Origin: Tengunoibacter tsumagoiensis
GTDB lineage: Bacteria; Chloroflexota; Ktedonobacteria; Ktedonobacterales; Ktedonobacteraceae
Assembly (NCBI RefSeq): GCF_003967535.1
Contig: NZ_BIFR01000001.1
Location: 4,959,001 to 5,023,000 of the forward strand
DNA length: 64,000 nucleotides
Direction: 5' to 3'
Within the stretch, counting starts at the first letter, position 1, and each line of letters starts with the position of its first letter. Below, in pieces: positions 33,777-43,284 of the stretch. The position numbers and the translations under genes are program-made. The notes under the pieces are model-generated. The model saw only the letters and a program-made list of their open reading frames with translations. It was not told where the DNA came from and ran no database searches.

Positions 33777-35441
33777 TCACTGCGTAAGATATAACCGAAT
33801 CGTCACTGTAGATGTAACGAGCTGGTCAACAAAATGGTAATGCTGATCCAACCATTGCCGCGCCTGGCCAACATGTTGTGCCGCCTCAGCATCTGGCAAA
33901 CGGCCAATAACATAGAAAAGGCGTTGATGTTCGGCTGCATATGGTTGCAGGCTGGCAGGGTCCGCAGCTGCCGCAAAGCCCACCCGCTGATTTACGGGAC
34001 CAAAATTGCTCCAGGAAAAGGCTCCAGGTGTATCAGCGTCAAAATGGACGGCTGGATCATACGTATGAAGATAGTACTCTAAAGAGATCTGGCAGCCCTG
34101 ATTCATCTCATTATCATAACAGACTAACCCATCCTGTTGCTGATAACGCTCTGCTAGCCAGACAGAGATCGTATTCCAATCCTCGACCTGCGCATTTTCA
34201 TAATAGGAAGGAACGACCAGGAGCGCACAAAGGATCAGGCAAATAACGGCTCCCATCTGCACAACACGCCACCTCATTACCTCAATCCCTGCAGCCACAA
34301 GTAAAAAGAATGGAGGGACAACTGTGACAAGATAGCGCGTGGAGAAGAGGCGCAGCGTCCCATGAGAGACGCCATAGCTGATGATAATCGGTAGAACCAG
34401 CCAGCAAGCAGTAGCCCAGATATATGGGAATAGAGCCTGCTGTCTCATAAACAAAAGGTGCTGCTTCTTAGAGTAAGATTGTCCTATCAGCCATCGGTGA
34501 CGCCAGGAAGACGAGAACAGCAAGAGTGCGCTCACGCTACAGCCTGGAAGAATACAACTGACTAGAAGAAGAAGATAGAGACGGCTGTCGCCACCAATAG
34601 TGGCAAAGAGGTGGTAGAGATCAGCACGATGTGGGATATCAAGCCAGCCTGTTTTGGCACCCTGCAAGCTCTCCCAGAGCATTGGCAGAATCCCCAGACC
34701 GATGGCACAGGGACTGGCAATTGCTATCCTCCATTGCTTATGCACCGCCTCTTTCATCTCTCCAGGCAATATCCACAAACCACATAATGCCATCAACTGT
34801 GCCAATAGGATCAGTATGCTAAAGAGATGAGTATAGACTGCAAGCGTGTTTGCCACGATATAGAGTCCCCACCAGCGCCGTTTATAGCCAGGGGTAAGGG
34901 CCCGGAAGAGTGCATACCAGGCTAAAGAGAGGAGTAATAGTTGTAATGCATACGAACGCGTCTGTTGAGCATAGGTCAACTGAAGGTTATTAAGCAGGTA
35001 AAGCAAGGCTCCAACGGTTGCAGCGAACGGATGGAGAAAGCGTCGCCCCAGGATAAAGAGGACGAACGATGCCAGAGCAGCAAAGATCGCCGACGGAAAC
35101 CGCACGACGAACTCAGTTGCAGGAAAACCCAGGGCTCCAATCATGCCAAGCCAGCCGTGCAAGAAGAGATAATAGAGCTCCATGTTCGGCTCGGGGCCAA
35201 AAATAATATGCCAGATCAGAGGAAGAGGCTGACGCGCCAGCTCAACTGAAAAAGCTTCATCAAACCAGATTCCAGGGACCCCCAGACGAAAAAAATTAAA
35301 TGCAAGTGCCAGCACAAATAGAATACATCCCACTACCCAGTCAAGCGGAATACATCCAAAAAATGTGCTCCACCAGGAGAGCCGTTTTTCTCGATCATTC
35401 AATGCTAAAAAAGACTCAAAATACTTAAATTTGCTTGCCAT
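33777..35441 (-). CDS. GT39/ArnT-like membrane glycosyltransferase
   Basis: 554 residues with about 11 hydrophobic helices. GT-C fold signature: the acidic pair in the first periplasmic loop, WFDEAFSVELAR (about 55-66), then QQTRSYALQ near 155. Members transfer sugars from polyprenyl-phosphate donors to lipids or proteins on the outer face of the membrane. The C-terminal ~120 residues are a soluble domain. GGGAGAG lies upstream of the ATG. With the PIG-V-like and GT2 genes nearby it fits surface glycoconjugate assembly; acceptor unknown. Confidence 0.82.
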   Translation of the reverse strand: MASKFKYFESFLALNDREKRLSWWSTFFGCIPLDWVVGCILFVLALAFNFFRLGVPGIWFDEAFSVELARQPLPLIWHIIFGPEPNMELYYLFLHGWLGMIGALGFPATEFVVRFPSAIFAALASFVLFILGRRFLHPFAATVGALLYLLNNLQLTYAQQTRSYALQLLLLSLAWYALFRALTPGYKRRWWGLYIVANTLAVYTHLFSILILLAQLMALCGLWILPGEMKEAVHKQWRIAIASPCAIGLGILPMLWESLQGAKTGWLDIPHRADLYHLFATIGGDSRLYLLLLVSCILPGCSVSALLLFSSSWRHRWLIGQSYSKKQHLLFMRQQALFPYIWATACWLVLPIIISYGVSHGTLRLFSTRYLVTVVPPFFLLVAAGIEVMRWRVVQMGAVICLILCALLVVPSYYENAQVEDWNTISVWLAERYQQQDGLVCYDNEMNQGCQISLEYYLHTYDPAVHFDADTPGAFSWSNFGPVNQRVGFAAAADPASLQPYAAEHQRLFYVIGRLPDAEAAQHVGQARQWLDQHYHFVDQLVTSTVTIRLYLTQ

Positions 35442-35712
35442 AAATCATTCTCTCCCATCAGCCAACTCCTCTCCAACATCCCATCGCACGTCCTTCGTTG
35501 CTGAGCCTTTAAGTCAAAAACGAAATATCCCCCAGACGGTCACCCACTTATCAGAAAGTAATACATAGCTCTTGAACGTGATCATTTCAGCCAATGGTTC
35601 AAAGTAGACGAATATCCCCCTCTTTACATCATCGCTTGATCATGCAAACATCATAGAAGAGGACTCAGACCACTCATCTGCTAGCTTAAAAGCTGCATGC
35701 TCTATCTGGATC

Positions 35713-35721
35713 TGTTATAAT
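35713..35721 (+). promoter_or_regulatory. Extended -10 promoter of hisS
   Basis: TGTTATAAT at 35713-35721, about 42 bases before the hisS start. No clear -35. The rest of the 321-bp gap from 35442 has no gene, T-box or other structure that I can see. Confidence 0.55.
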
Positions 35722-35762
35722 AGCCACGACTCGTATGTGCGTGGAGGAAAAAAGGACTACTT

Positions 35763-37067
35763 ATGCCTGAACAATATAAATCTTTACAGGGCTTTCGTGA
35801 TATTCTCCCTGACGAACAGCCCTACTGGCGCTTTATTGAAAAGATTGCGTCCGAGGTAGCACAGCTCTATGGCTATCGACGCATCGATACTCCTATTCTC
35901 GAGGAGACGGCTGTTTTTCATAAATCCTCGGGCGAAGGCACTGATATCGTCGAACACGAGATGTATAATTTCGACGACCGCGCCGATAAAGAGGGGAAAC
36001 GACAAAATATTGCCCTACGCCCCGAAGGAACCGCAGGCGTCGTACGCGCCTATCTAGAACATGGCATGTTTCAGTTAGCCCAACCAGTCAAATTGTATTA
36101 TCTGGGAACTGAGATGTTCCGACGCGAGAAGCCACAGGCAAAGCGCTATCGCCAACACCATCAGTTTGGCTGCGAGGCACTGGGCGAAGGCGATCCTGCC
36201 ATTGATGCCGAAATGATTGGCCTGCTCTATCAGGTCTATTCACGCCTGGGCCTTCAGCATATTCGGGTCAATATCAATAGCATTGGCGATCGCAATTGCC
36301 GCCCACAGTATATTGAACTGCTGAAAAATTATTACCGTCCACTTCTAGCTGATTGCTGTGACGACTGTAAAATCCGCTTTACTAAAAATCCTTTGCGTCT
36401 GTTAGACTGTAAAGAGCCACAGGATCAACCAAAGATCGCTGCTGCACCCAGAATTACAGATCATCTCTGCGAACCCTGTCAGGAGCATTTTGAGGCCGTC
36501 CAGCGGTTCCTGACCTTTTACCAGGTTCCTTACGCCATCGATAAGCTGATTGTACGCGGCCTCGATTATTATACCCGTACCGTGTTTGAGTTTACTTCCG
36601 AGGTAGACAATGTGGCCTTAAATGGTGGAGGACGGTATGATGGTCTCGCAGAGATCCTCGGCGGCCCCACCACACCAGGCATAGGCTTTGGCGCTGGCAT
36701 GGAACGTATTATCCTCGAAATGAAGCGCCAGGGCATTGTCCCGCCCGGTGAAACAGCCACCCGCGTCTTTGTCGTCTACTTTGGCAAAACGCCAGAGTTC
36801 AAAAACGCTGCCGTACAGATTACAGCTAATCTACGCCAGGCAGGCATTAAAGCTGAGATGAGCTATGGAGATCGTAGCCGCAAAGCTCAGATGAAGCAGT
36901 CCAATGCTTCAGGTGCAGCCTACGCCGTTATCCTGGGAGATGATGAGCTGGCTAATGGGACTGTCTCTCTCAAAAACCTTCAGGCCGATGGCATGGAGAT
37001 AGAGAACAAACAGATTCAACTTCCCCAAAGTGAGCTGATTGCTTATCTGACAGGTGAAGGAAAGTAA
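35763..37067 (+). CDS. hisS: Histidyl-tRNA synthetase
   Basis: Class II aminoacyl-tRNA synthetase charging tRNA-His, 434 residues. Motif 1 is in YGYRRIDTPILEE, motif 2 around FRREKPQAKRYRQHHQFGCE, the histidine-specific signatures are RGLDYYTRTVFEF and GGGRYDGL, motif 3 is GIGFGAGMERI. The anticodon-binding domain spans about 335-430. A zinc-like knuckle CCDDCKIRF...CEPCQEHF occurs in the insertion domain (about 197-245), which is common in Gram-positive-type HisRS. Monocistronic with its own promoter and hairpin. Confidence 0.97.
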   Translation: MPEQYKSLQGFRDILPDEQPYWRFIEKIASEVAQLYGYRRIDTPILEETAVFHKSSGEGTDIVEHEMYNFDDRADKEGKRQNIALRPEGTAGVVRAYLEHGMFQLAQPVKLYYLGTEMFRREKPQAKRYRQHHQFGCEALGEGDPAIDAEMIGLLYQVYSRLGLQHIRVNINSIGDRNCRPQYIELLKNYYRPLLADCCDDCKIRFTKNPLRLLDCKEPQDQPKIAAAPRITDHLCEPCQEHFEAVQRFLTFYQVPYAIDKLIVRGLDYYTRTVFEFTSEVDNVALNGGGRYDGLAEILGGPTTPGIGFGAGMERIILEMKRQGIVPPGETATRVFVVYFGKTPEFKNAAVQITANLRQAGIKAEMSYGDRSRKAQMKQSNASGAAYAVILGDDELANGTVSLKNLQADGMEIENKQIQLPQSELIAYLTGEGK

Positions 37068-37088
37068 ACTATTGGCAAGATTTCGAGT

Positions 37089-37127
37089 AGGCGGAGATAG
37101 GCAGCTTCAAGTCTGTTATCTCTGCCT
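37089..37127 (+). terminator. Terminator of hisS
   Basis: Stem AGGCGGAGATA (37089-37099) / TATCTCTGCCT (37117-37127) with one G-U pair, nested inside GCAAGA/TCTTGC. The rest of the gap up to 37421 is A+T-rich and shows no gene. Confidence 0.65.
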
Positions 37128-37421
37128 CTATTCTTGCATAATCACAATACCTCCTACAATTCTTTGTGATCACAATAGCTACCACAATCATTCATGCTAT
37201 TATAGCCCCCTTTAACGCTAGACTCCCATGAAAACAACTTGGGATGCTAAGAACACCATCATATTCTGAACTCTAATCATTCCATAAAATAATGAGTTAT
37301 CCATCGTTAAATAGGTCTATATGTACTCTTCAAGTTACCTTCCACTTCCAAAGGCGTCAATATTCTTGGGTATTTATATCTCTCTTCCTTGAGATTTAGT
37401 CACTAAGGAGTTCAGCTATCT

Positions 37422-38750
37422 ATGAATTTATCAGACGAGAAAATGGTTGCCGATACTGATATGACGCTACCATTGACAGATACTAGTACAACCTCTCAAA
37501 CAGATGAGACAGCAAAACGCCCGGTGCTGCTTCTTGAAGACACTCCTAAAAATTCTCATGTTATTGCCGAACTTACAAGACCAACAGTGCGCCAATCAGC
37601 GAAAAATCTTTTTGTCTATTGGTTTTCGGCGCTTAAATATATACTCCCTCTGTATATTGCTTTCCATATCGGTCTGCTCTTAATTGATATATTTAGCGGC
37701 TTCTTCTCATCAGACAGCACTCAATTGAAGCCTTTCAATCTTTGGCATAATTTTTTCCGTTGGGACATTGGCTATTATATGGATATTGCCGCTCATGGGT
37801 ATACTTATAGCACACAGACGGCTTTCTTCCCTCTATTTTCTGTCTTTGTCCGAGCTAGCGTCTATCTCTTCCATCGCAATTATCTGCTCTCTGCTCTCTT
37901 TGTATCAAACGTAATGGGCCTGATAATGTTAGTCGTTCTGTATCAATTAGTGAGAGAAGATTTTGATGAGCAATTAGCCAAAAAGGCTGTTCTGGTGCTT
38001 TCTTGTTTTCCAACTGCTTTCTTCTTTGCAGTTGGATACAATGAATCGCTGTTTATCTGCCTGGCAATTTTGAGCTTTTATTTGATGCGCCGAGGTCAAT
38101 GGTGGCTTGCTGGATTTGTTGGTTTTTTGGCAGTCCTGACACGTTCAACCGGAGTGTTATTAGTTATTCCATTCTGTTACGAATACTTACGCCAAAAGCA
38201 TTTTCGGCTTCATCAGATTCGCTGGAATATTCTTAGTGTAGTCCTTATCCCTCTTGGTCTGGGGCTATTCTCTCTTTATTGTTACTACCGATTTGGAGAC
38301 TTTTTAGCCTTCTCACATGCCCAAAAAGCGTGGGACCGGTCCTATCAACTGCCATGGGTTGGAATTGCTCAAACTATTACTCTTGTTCTTAAAGATAATA
38401 CGTTTCTAAGCTATCATGCCATTTACAGCTGGCTTGATATCATTACCAACCTATCCTTTCTTCTTCTCATCATTTTGAGTGCAGTTGGACCGTTACGCTT
38501 TCCTCGCTCTCACTGGTCTTACATTATACTGGCTGCCGTAATGTTCATTTTCTTCCAGTCGTTCCCTCTCGTCACTTACGCTTTTCCATTATTATCAACT
38601 ATACGCTTTATGTTAGAGCTTTTTCCAGCATTTATAGTTATTGCTAAGCTCTGTAAATATCGCAGTTTTGAGGTTACTTATATAACTATCTCAAGTACAC
38701 TCCTCGTTTTCTTATCACTCTACTATGTCATGGGTGGATGGGTTGCGTAA
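37422..38750 (+). CDS. PIG-V-like mannosyltransferase family membrane protein
   Basis: 442 residues, about 9 membrane helices from residue 65. The luminal/periplasmic loop holds RWDIGYYMDIAAHGY (about 114-128) with the Asp expected for GT-C enzymes, and AFFPLF follows, as in the PIG-V group (GT76-like). LTRSTGVLLVIPF is a further conserved block. It may add mannose from a polyprenyl carrier to a surface glycan or protein. The first ~60 residues are a soluble Thr-rich tail. AAGGAG is 11 bases before the ATG. Confidence 0.78.
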   Translation: MNLSDEKMVADTDMTLPLTDTSTTSQTDETAKRPVLLLEDTPKNSHVIAELTRPTVRQSAKNLFVYWFSALKYILPLYIAFHIGLLLIDIFSGFFSSDSTQLKPFNLWHNFFRWDIGYYMDIAAHGYTYSTQTAFFPLFSVFVRASVYLFHRNYLLSALFVSNVMGLIMLVVLYQLVREDFDEQLAKKAVLVLSCFPTAFFFAVGYNESLFICLAILSFYLMRRGQWWLAGFVGFLAVLTRSTGVLLVIPFCYEYLRQKHFRLHQIRWNILSVVLIPLGLGLFSLYCYYRFGDFLAFSHAQKAWDRSYQLPWVGIAQTITLVLKDNTFLSYHAIYSWLDIITNLSFLLLIILSAVGPLRFPRSHWSYIILAAVMFIFFQSFPLVTYAFPLLSTIRFMLELFPAFIVIAKLCKYRSFEVTYITISSTLLVFLSLYYVMGGWVA

Positions 38751-38785
38751 TATCTTTTATACTTTCTCTTTGAGTCAAAGAGCAA

Positions 38786-38832
38786 AAATAGACAGAAGAC
38801 TATCTGTTTCCTTGATAGTGTCCTGTCTATTT
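38786..38832 (+). terminator. Terminator between convergent genes at 38.8 kb
   Basis: Stem AAATAGACAG (38786-38795) / CTGTCTATTT (38823-38832) encloses ACTATC/GATAGT. A smaller hairpin CTCTTTGA/TCAAAGAG lies just upstream. It lies between the convergent mannosyltransferase and zinc-finger genes. Confidence 0.7.
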
Positions 38833-38860
38833 CTAGCGTCTGAGTGACTACTGAGTGCTC

Positions 38861-40342
38861 TTATTTGTCTTCGCTCTCTTCATGAATACTATAAGGTGGC
38901 ACTTCTTCAGAGGAGCGATAGCCTCTGGCTTGCTCATTGCTAACCGGGGGCTCAGAAGGGGCTGAGGCTGGTGTGACAAGATCGTTACTGATAGCTTTGA
39001 AGAGCCGCTCTATCCGATCCCAGCGTGCCGGGAACCGCTCTGCATAGAATTTTTCGTTGCCCTCTCGATCATAATAATAGAAGGTATATTCTTCATCTGC
39101 ATAACGATATCGTACGGATGTATATGAGATACGCACAAGTTCAAGAACCTGCAATGTGGCTCTTGGGGCTGCCTGCGGATCTGTACCGGGCTTCTCTTGA
39201 CTCTGCGACTCAGATTTGACAAGGCTCACGGCTGAACGCCAGATATCAATTGGCACGTTCTCCGGTGGCGCTTCGGCATGGAGGGTCTCATCGACTTCTC
39301 CACTATAGAGCAGATCACCTTCTGCTCGGGCCAGCTGCGCCTGAGGTATCGGGCTGTTCCCTACAATGCTGGTGCGCGTATGCAGATCAAAAGTTCGTAC
39401 GATCTCTCGATGCCGCACAACTTTGCCTGTCCCATTACAATTTGAGCAGAGCGACATCCGCGCTCCCTGACATACCGCACAGATGCGCTTTCCATTACCA
39501 CACGTGCAGGGAACCTCTCCATTGACGCAGTCTGGACAGGGGACGGTCGGTCCCTTGGCAGCAGGATCGCTATCTGCAAGATTAGGAATGGGTACGCCTT
39601 GCTGGCGGATCGAATCAAAGGCGTCGGCAACTTTTCCACCAACTGAACTGGCTACGTTCTCAGCCTGCTTGCGGAAGAAAGGTTTCTTCTCCCCTGGTGT
39701 CCAATCAGCAACATATCCTCGCCCTCGACAGGTGATACAGCGCTTCTTGGTTCGCCCTTTGCAGTCTGGACAGACAATCCAACCACGACCACTACAGTTC
39801 GAACAGAGGGCATGTCCGGTGCTATTACAGGATGCACAGGCAACGACCTCGTCACGATTGAGTCCAGTGCGTGTCTGAGGAGCTTTCAGTCCTGTCACAG
39901 GGGGCAGTTCGTAATCCCAGATCGGCACGATCGGTTTAGGCAGACCTGGTGTGTTCCCAGCATAGGGCTCACTGGTGATTTCCAGTGCTCGCTGCTCCCA
40001 ACGCGTCTGAACGGTGATCTCCCAGAGCTCATCGGTCGCCATTGAGATACTATCCATATAGGTTCCCAGATCGCGTGCCACCCGCCAGTTCTCAGTACTC
40101 CATAGATTGGCCAGTTGCCGAATACGCTGCTCTTCTACGCTATTCGCCTCATGTGCAACTGGTGCTGTCTGGGATTGTGACCAGTAATCGTTGGCTTTGT
40201 TCACGGCGCGCTTGAGGCGGAGCTGCACCTCGCTCGCTCCTTGCGTTACTTTCCGTCTGATATCTTCCAGACGTTTGTCCATATCATCAAAATTTGGTTG
40301 GCCCGAGCCTGGACGCGGACCCTGCTCCCACTCATCACTCAT
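38861..40342 (-). CDS. DnaJ-type CxxCxGxG zinc-finger protein without a J domain
   Basis: 493 residues. At least six CxxC or CxxCxGxG units fall into two groups: about 165-210 (CASCNSTGHALCSNCSGRG and CPDCKGRTKKRCITCRGRG) and about 270-310 (CPDCVNGEVPCTCGNGK, CAVCQGARMSLCSNCNGTG). They alternate as in the DnaJ central zinc domain, but there is no HPD J domain. The C-terminal ~90 residues contain a beta-hairpin (VRYRYADEEYTFYYYDREG). N-terminal ~110 residues are helical. Possibly a protein-folding or scaffold factor; function unknown. Start at 40342. Confidence 0.75.
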   Translation of the reverse strand: MSDEWEQGPRPGSGQPNFDDMDKRLEDIRRKVTQGASEVQLRLKRAVNKANDYWSQSQTAPVAHEANSVEEQRIRQLANLWSTENWRVARDLGTYMDSISMATDELWEITVQTRWEQRALEITSEPYAGNTPGLPKPIVPIWDYELPPVTGLKAPQTRTGLNRDEVVACASCNSTGHALCSNCSGRGWIVCPDCKGRTKKRCITCRGRGYVADWTPGEKKPFFRKQAENVASSVGGKVADAFDSIRQQGVPIPNLADSDPAAKGPTVPCPDCVNGEVPCTCGNGKRICAVCQGARMSLCSNCNGTGKVVRHREIVRTFDLHTRTSIVGNSPIPQAQLARAEGDLLYSGEVDETLHAEAPPENVPIDIWRSAVSLVKSESQSQEKPGTDPQAAPRATLQVLELVRISYTSVRYRYADEEYTFYYYDREGNEKFYAERFPARWDRIERLFKAISNDLVTPASAPSEPPVSNEQARGYRSSEEVPPYSIHEESEDK

Positions 40343-40483
40343 AACTGATTACTGCCTCCCTTATCTCAATCTGATGTATGCACACCAGCACAATAACCGC
40401 GCAATTGCTTTCATAAATATCTACGCGAGAGTCCAGGGTGGGTTGTAAACGCTTGAGAAGGGCTGCAATACTGTTTCACCTTT

Positions 40484-40540
40484 GTAGAGATGATCAACGT
40501 CGAGATCAATATTTGTAATCTCGACGTTGATCATCTCTAC
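40484..40540 (-). terminator. 23-bp perfect inverted repeat after the M24 peptidase gene
   Basis: Arms 40484-40506 and 40518-40540 are perfectly complementary around an 11-base loop. It starts 15 bases after the stop of the M24 gene (40556). Longer than a usual terminator, with no U tract. Confidence 0.75.
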
Positions 40541-40555
40541 CAAAAGTATGCTCTA

Positions 40556-41749
40556 TTAAGGGAGAAGAGGGGTAATCTCTCCCTGGGCTGGTACACCAGT
40601 AACTTCGGCATCTCGCTCGAAGATAAGAAGGTCTACTTCACTACGGACACCAAATTCAGGCAAGTAGATGCCTGGCTCGATAGAGTTGCAGGTGTATGGA
40701 AGCAGAACGCGCTCATCCTGGGTCTCAAAATTATCGATGTTGGCTCCATTGCCATGCAGATCGGCTGAACCAATGCTATGCCCCGTACGGTGCACAAAGT
40801 AGTCTCCATAGCCAGCTCTCTGAATAACGGTACGCACAACATCGTCAACCTGGCGGCCCTCGACTTTTTCACCTGCTGCTAACCGCTCACGCGCAAAGGC
40901 AATACCTGTATCACGGGCACGTCTTACGATCTCAAATACTTCTCTCTGCTTAGCTGGAATCTCTTCTCGCGTGCCCGCAAAGGCAACCCAGGTGTAATCA
41001 GCATAGACTGCCCCTGGCTGTGGTAGGGTGGCCCAGAAGTCAAACAAGATTAAGTCGCCGCGCCGAATTGGGCTAGAGTTATGGATGGTTGGTTCATAAT
41101 GTGGGTTACCACTATTGCTATTCACTGCAACGATGGGAGCTTCTCCTTCGGGCGGAATGAGACCGGCCTCCAGAATAAGTTTCAGAAAACGTTGTTGGAC
41201 TCCGTATTCATCCAGTTCTCGCCCCGCTTGGAGATCAGAGCGTAGCTCTGCAAAAAGTTGATCTTTTACTGCAATGAGCCGCCGACCTGCTTCACGATGG
41301 CTGGTGATCTGGTCTGGGGTGAGTTGCGCTATAAAGCGCTGCGCCAGATTCGCAGAAGTGACAACCTCTACTCCCAATGAGCTCACAAGCTCGAGGGTTC
41401 CCGCGTCTACACGCGAGACGTAAGGAATGGCATTGCGGGGCGAATATTCCATCGCCAGCCTCTTTCCCTGCAATTGAAGCTCTTTCAGGTGATCCTGCAT
41501 CTCCTGCCAGGTTCTGAAGCTCAAACGCTGACCCGGTAATGAGTGGAGAACATGTGGTTCGACTGCGCTGATCAGGGCCGTTGGCTCACCCTGAACTGGC
41601 ACATAGTAGAACCAGCGCCGTGTGTACATCTCTTCTACTGGCAATTGTAAGACCTGATAGGCAATCGGATTGGACTTGCGAAAATCATAAAAAAGCCAGC
41701 CGTCAAGCTGCTCGCCCCGAATGGCTTCCTGGATCTGAGCTAACTCCAT
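40556..41749 (-). CDS. M24-family metallopeptidase (Xaa-Pro peptidase type)
   Basis: 397 residues from the ATG at 41749, which has GGAGG 10 bases upstream; an upstream TTG at 41776 is less likely. Pita-bread fold with metal ligands in order: Asp in LILFDFWATLPQPGAVYADYTW (two Asp), His in HRTGHSIGS, Glu in SIEPGIYLPEFGVRSEVD (two Glu). The N-terminal creatinase-like domain is about 1-165. It should remove N-terminal residues before proline or split X-Pro dipeptides in the cytoplasm. Confidence 0.88.
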   Translation of the reverse strand: MELAQIQEAIRGEQLDGWLFYDFRKSNPIAYQVLQLPVEEMYTRRWFYYVPVQGEPTALISAVEPHVLHSLPGQRLSFRTWQEMQDHLKELQLQGKRLAMEYSPRNAIPYVSRVDAGTLELVSSLGVEVVTSANLAQRFIAQLTPDQITSHREAGRRLIAVKDQLFAELRSDLQAGRELDEYGVQQRFLKLILEAGLIPPEGEAPIVAVNSNSGNPHYEPTIHNSSPIRRGDLILFDFWATLPQPGAVYADYTWVAFAGTREEIPAKQREVFEIVRRARDTGIAFARERLAAGEKVEGRQVDDVVRTVIQRAGYGDYFVHRTGHSIGSADLHGNGANIDNFETQDERVLLPYTCNSIEPGIYLPEFGVRSEVDLLIFERDAEVTGVPAQGEITPLLP

Positions 41750-41867
41750 CAAAGATGTCCCTCCTGCAAGTGACAAAGGTTTCTGTCATTGTACCACCAC
41801 TGTTGAAGACTCTTTTTCACTCTCATGATAGCGTTGTCTTCATGATGACAGACCTCTTGAACAGCAC

Positions 41868-41911
41868 GAATGTGTCTTCTCTCCGCTGGAGGATAGAGAG
41901 AAGACACATTC
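41868..41911 (-). terminator. Hairpin after the multicopper oxidase gene
   Basis: Perfect 16-bp stem 41868-41883 / 41896-41911 with a 12-base loop, 19 bases past the stop of the oxidase gene. No U tract. Confidence 0.65.
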
Positions 41912-41930
41912 AGGTCAAGCACACAAAGGG

Positions 41931-43046
41931 TTAGCCGTTCATATGCAGGCTGGACATAGGCACAGGGTTAGAGCCATCTGGATTGTTCACATTGATAAAG
42001 GTCATCATACCACCTGGATAGTCTCCATTATTGGTAGTGTTCTGCTCAATATGATCATGGAACATATAACGGCCAGCTTGATTGAGATCAAAGAGGATAT
42101 CGTATCGCTCGCCAGGAGCCAGCAATAATGTATCCTTCTGATAAGGATCAGATAGTTTTCGCCCATCGGTTGCAATGACGGTAAAATGAAAACCATGTGA
42201 GTGAATAGCATGAACGGTATAGCCACAGTTGATCAGACGTACCAGGAGATGCTGTCCAACCGTTGCCTGTATAAATGACGAAGGATCATCCATGATATCT
42301 GGCCATGCATGCCCATTCATAAGAAAATAATCAGGACGATATTGAGTCCAGTTCGGATTATCACCGCCGCTATGGAGATTGGTATAATCTTGTTGATGAG
42401 CACCGCTATCCATGTCGCTTAGCACCAGCGTATACGACTTATCAAAACGCGGGGTACCAGCGTATGCATAGTGTGTATCCCCACCGCGTGGGAGCACAAT
42501 AAAAGCTCCATACATCCCCATCTGAATATGCTCTGTGGCGCTCTCATGACAATGATACCAGTATGTTCCTGCCTCTTTGGCCACAAAATGATAGGTGTAC
42601 TGCGAGCCTTCTTTCACTGAATCCTGGGTTGGGGAAGTCATCGGATCACCATCCATCGCACTGGGAAGGTCCAGTCCATGAAGATGAATAGTGTGTCCAT
42701 CTCCATCAGGATTAAAAGAGGTTTTGGTTGGATCTTTATCATTGACCAGAGTCAGGTTGACGGTATCGCCTTCGTTGACCGTCAGTACAGGCCCAGGAAT
42801 TTTGGCTGGCCCCTGAGGATCATCTGTATAGCCGAACACATAAATCTGTTTTCCATCCGGCATTTTTAACGTGGTATCGCGTACATAGAGCTTAAAATTG
42901 CGCACCTGCGCCTTCGTACCCGCAGATGAAGCCAATACTTGTTCCGAGCCACGCCCTGTGAGCGAGAAGCCCAACAGTCCTGTAATTAAAAAGGCTGTGA
43001 TGAGCAGTCCTAACCCCACCCCGAGCCGGGTGCTCTGCTTTTCCAT
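41931..43046 (-). CDS. Two-domain multicopper oxidase, secreted
   Basis: Oxidises phenols or metal ions and reduces O2 to water. Start taken at 43046, directly before the signal/anchor helix (about 9-30); an in-frame ATG at 43100 is possible, neither has a strong ribosome site. 371 residues, two cupredoxin domains. Copper ligands: HTIHLHGLD and WYHCHESATEHIQMGM in domain 1 (the type-1 site, Cys-His-His-Met), and HAIHSHGFHF and MFHDHIEQ in domain 2. The Cys of the second HCH is Asp, so only domain 1 has a type-1 site. This fits two-domain laccases. Confidence 0.85.
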   Translation of the reverse strand: MEKQSTRLGVGLGLLITAFLITGLLGFSLTGRGSEQVLASSAGTKAQVRNFKLYVRDTTLKMPDGKQIYVFGYTDDPQGPAKIPGPVLTVNEGDTVNLTLVNDKDPTKTSFNPDGDGHTIHLHGLDLPSAMDGDPMTSPTQDSVKEGSQYTYHFVAKEAGTYWYHCHESATEHIQMGMYGAFIVLPRGGDTHYAYAGTPRFDKSYTLVLSDMDSGAHQQDYTNLHSGGDNPNWTQYRPDYFLMNGHAWPDIMDDPSSFIQATVGQHLLVRLINCGYTVHAIHSHGFHFTVIATDGRKLSDPYQKDTLLLAPGERYDILFDLNQAGRYMFHDHIEQNTTNNGDYPGGMMTFINVNNPDGSNPVPMSSLHMNG

Positions 43047-43211
43047 GCGTTTTTTCTCTTTCTTGCGGTTTGCAATGGATCTAGCCGTCACCTCTATCAT
43101 TTAGGGTGACTTTTTATATATACGTATAAACGCTGCTATATTGTCACTCTACTTATCTTAAATTGATGGAGTTGCAATTACGGAAATGAAGGATGGTTTC
43201 ATCGCTGGCTG

Positions 43212-43220
43212 TGTTAGAAT
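43212..43220 (+). promoter_or_regulatory. Promoter of pgeF
   Basis: Extended -10 box TGTTAGAAT at 43212-43220. It lies downstream of the first in-frame ATG (43186), which argues for the TTG start at 43285. Confidence 0.45.
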
Positions 43221-43284
43221 AAAGCTAAGCCAATCTTTCTCAGTACGTAAGTACATATTTTTCTCAGTACATAAAGGAGCTATC

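Noticed and set aside
43186..43284. Longer N-terminus for the PgeF-family protein from ATG 43186
   Set aside because: The extra 33 residues do not match the family, have no ribosome site, and contain a promoter-like box; TTG 43285 has a good site.
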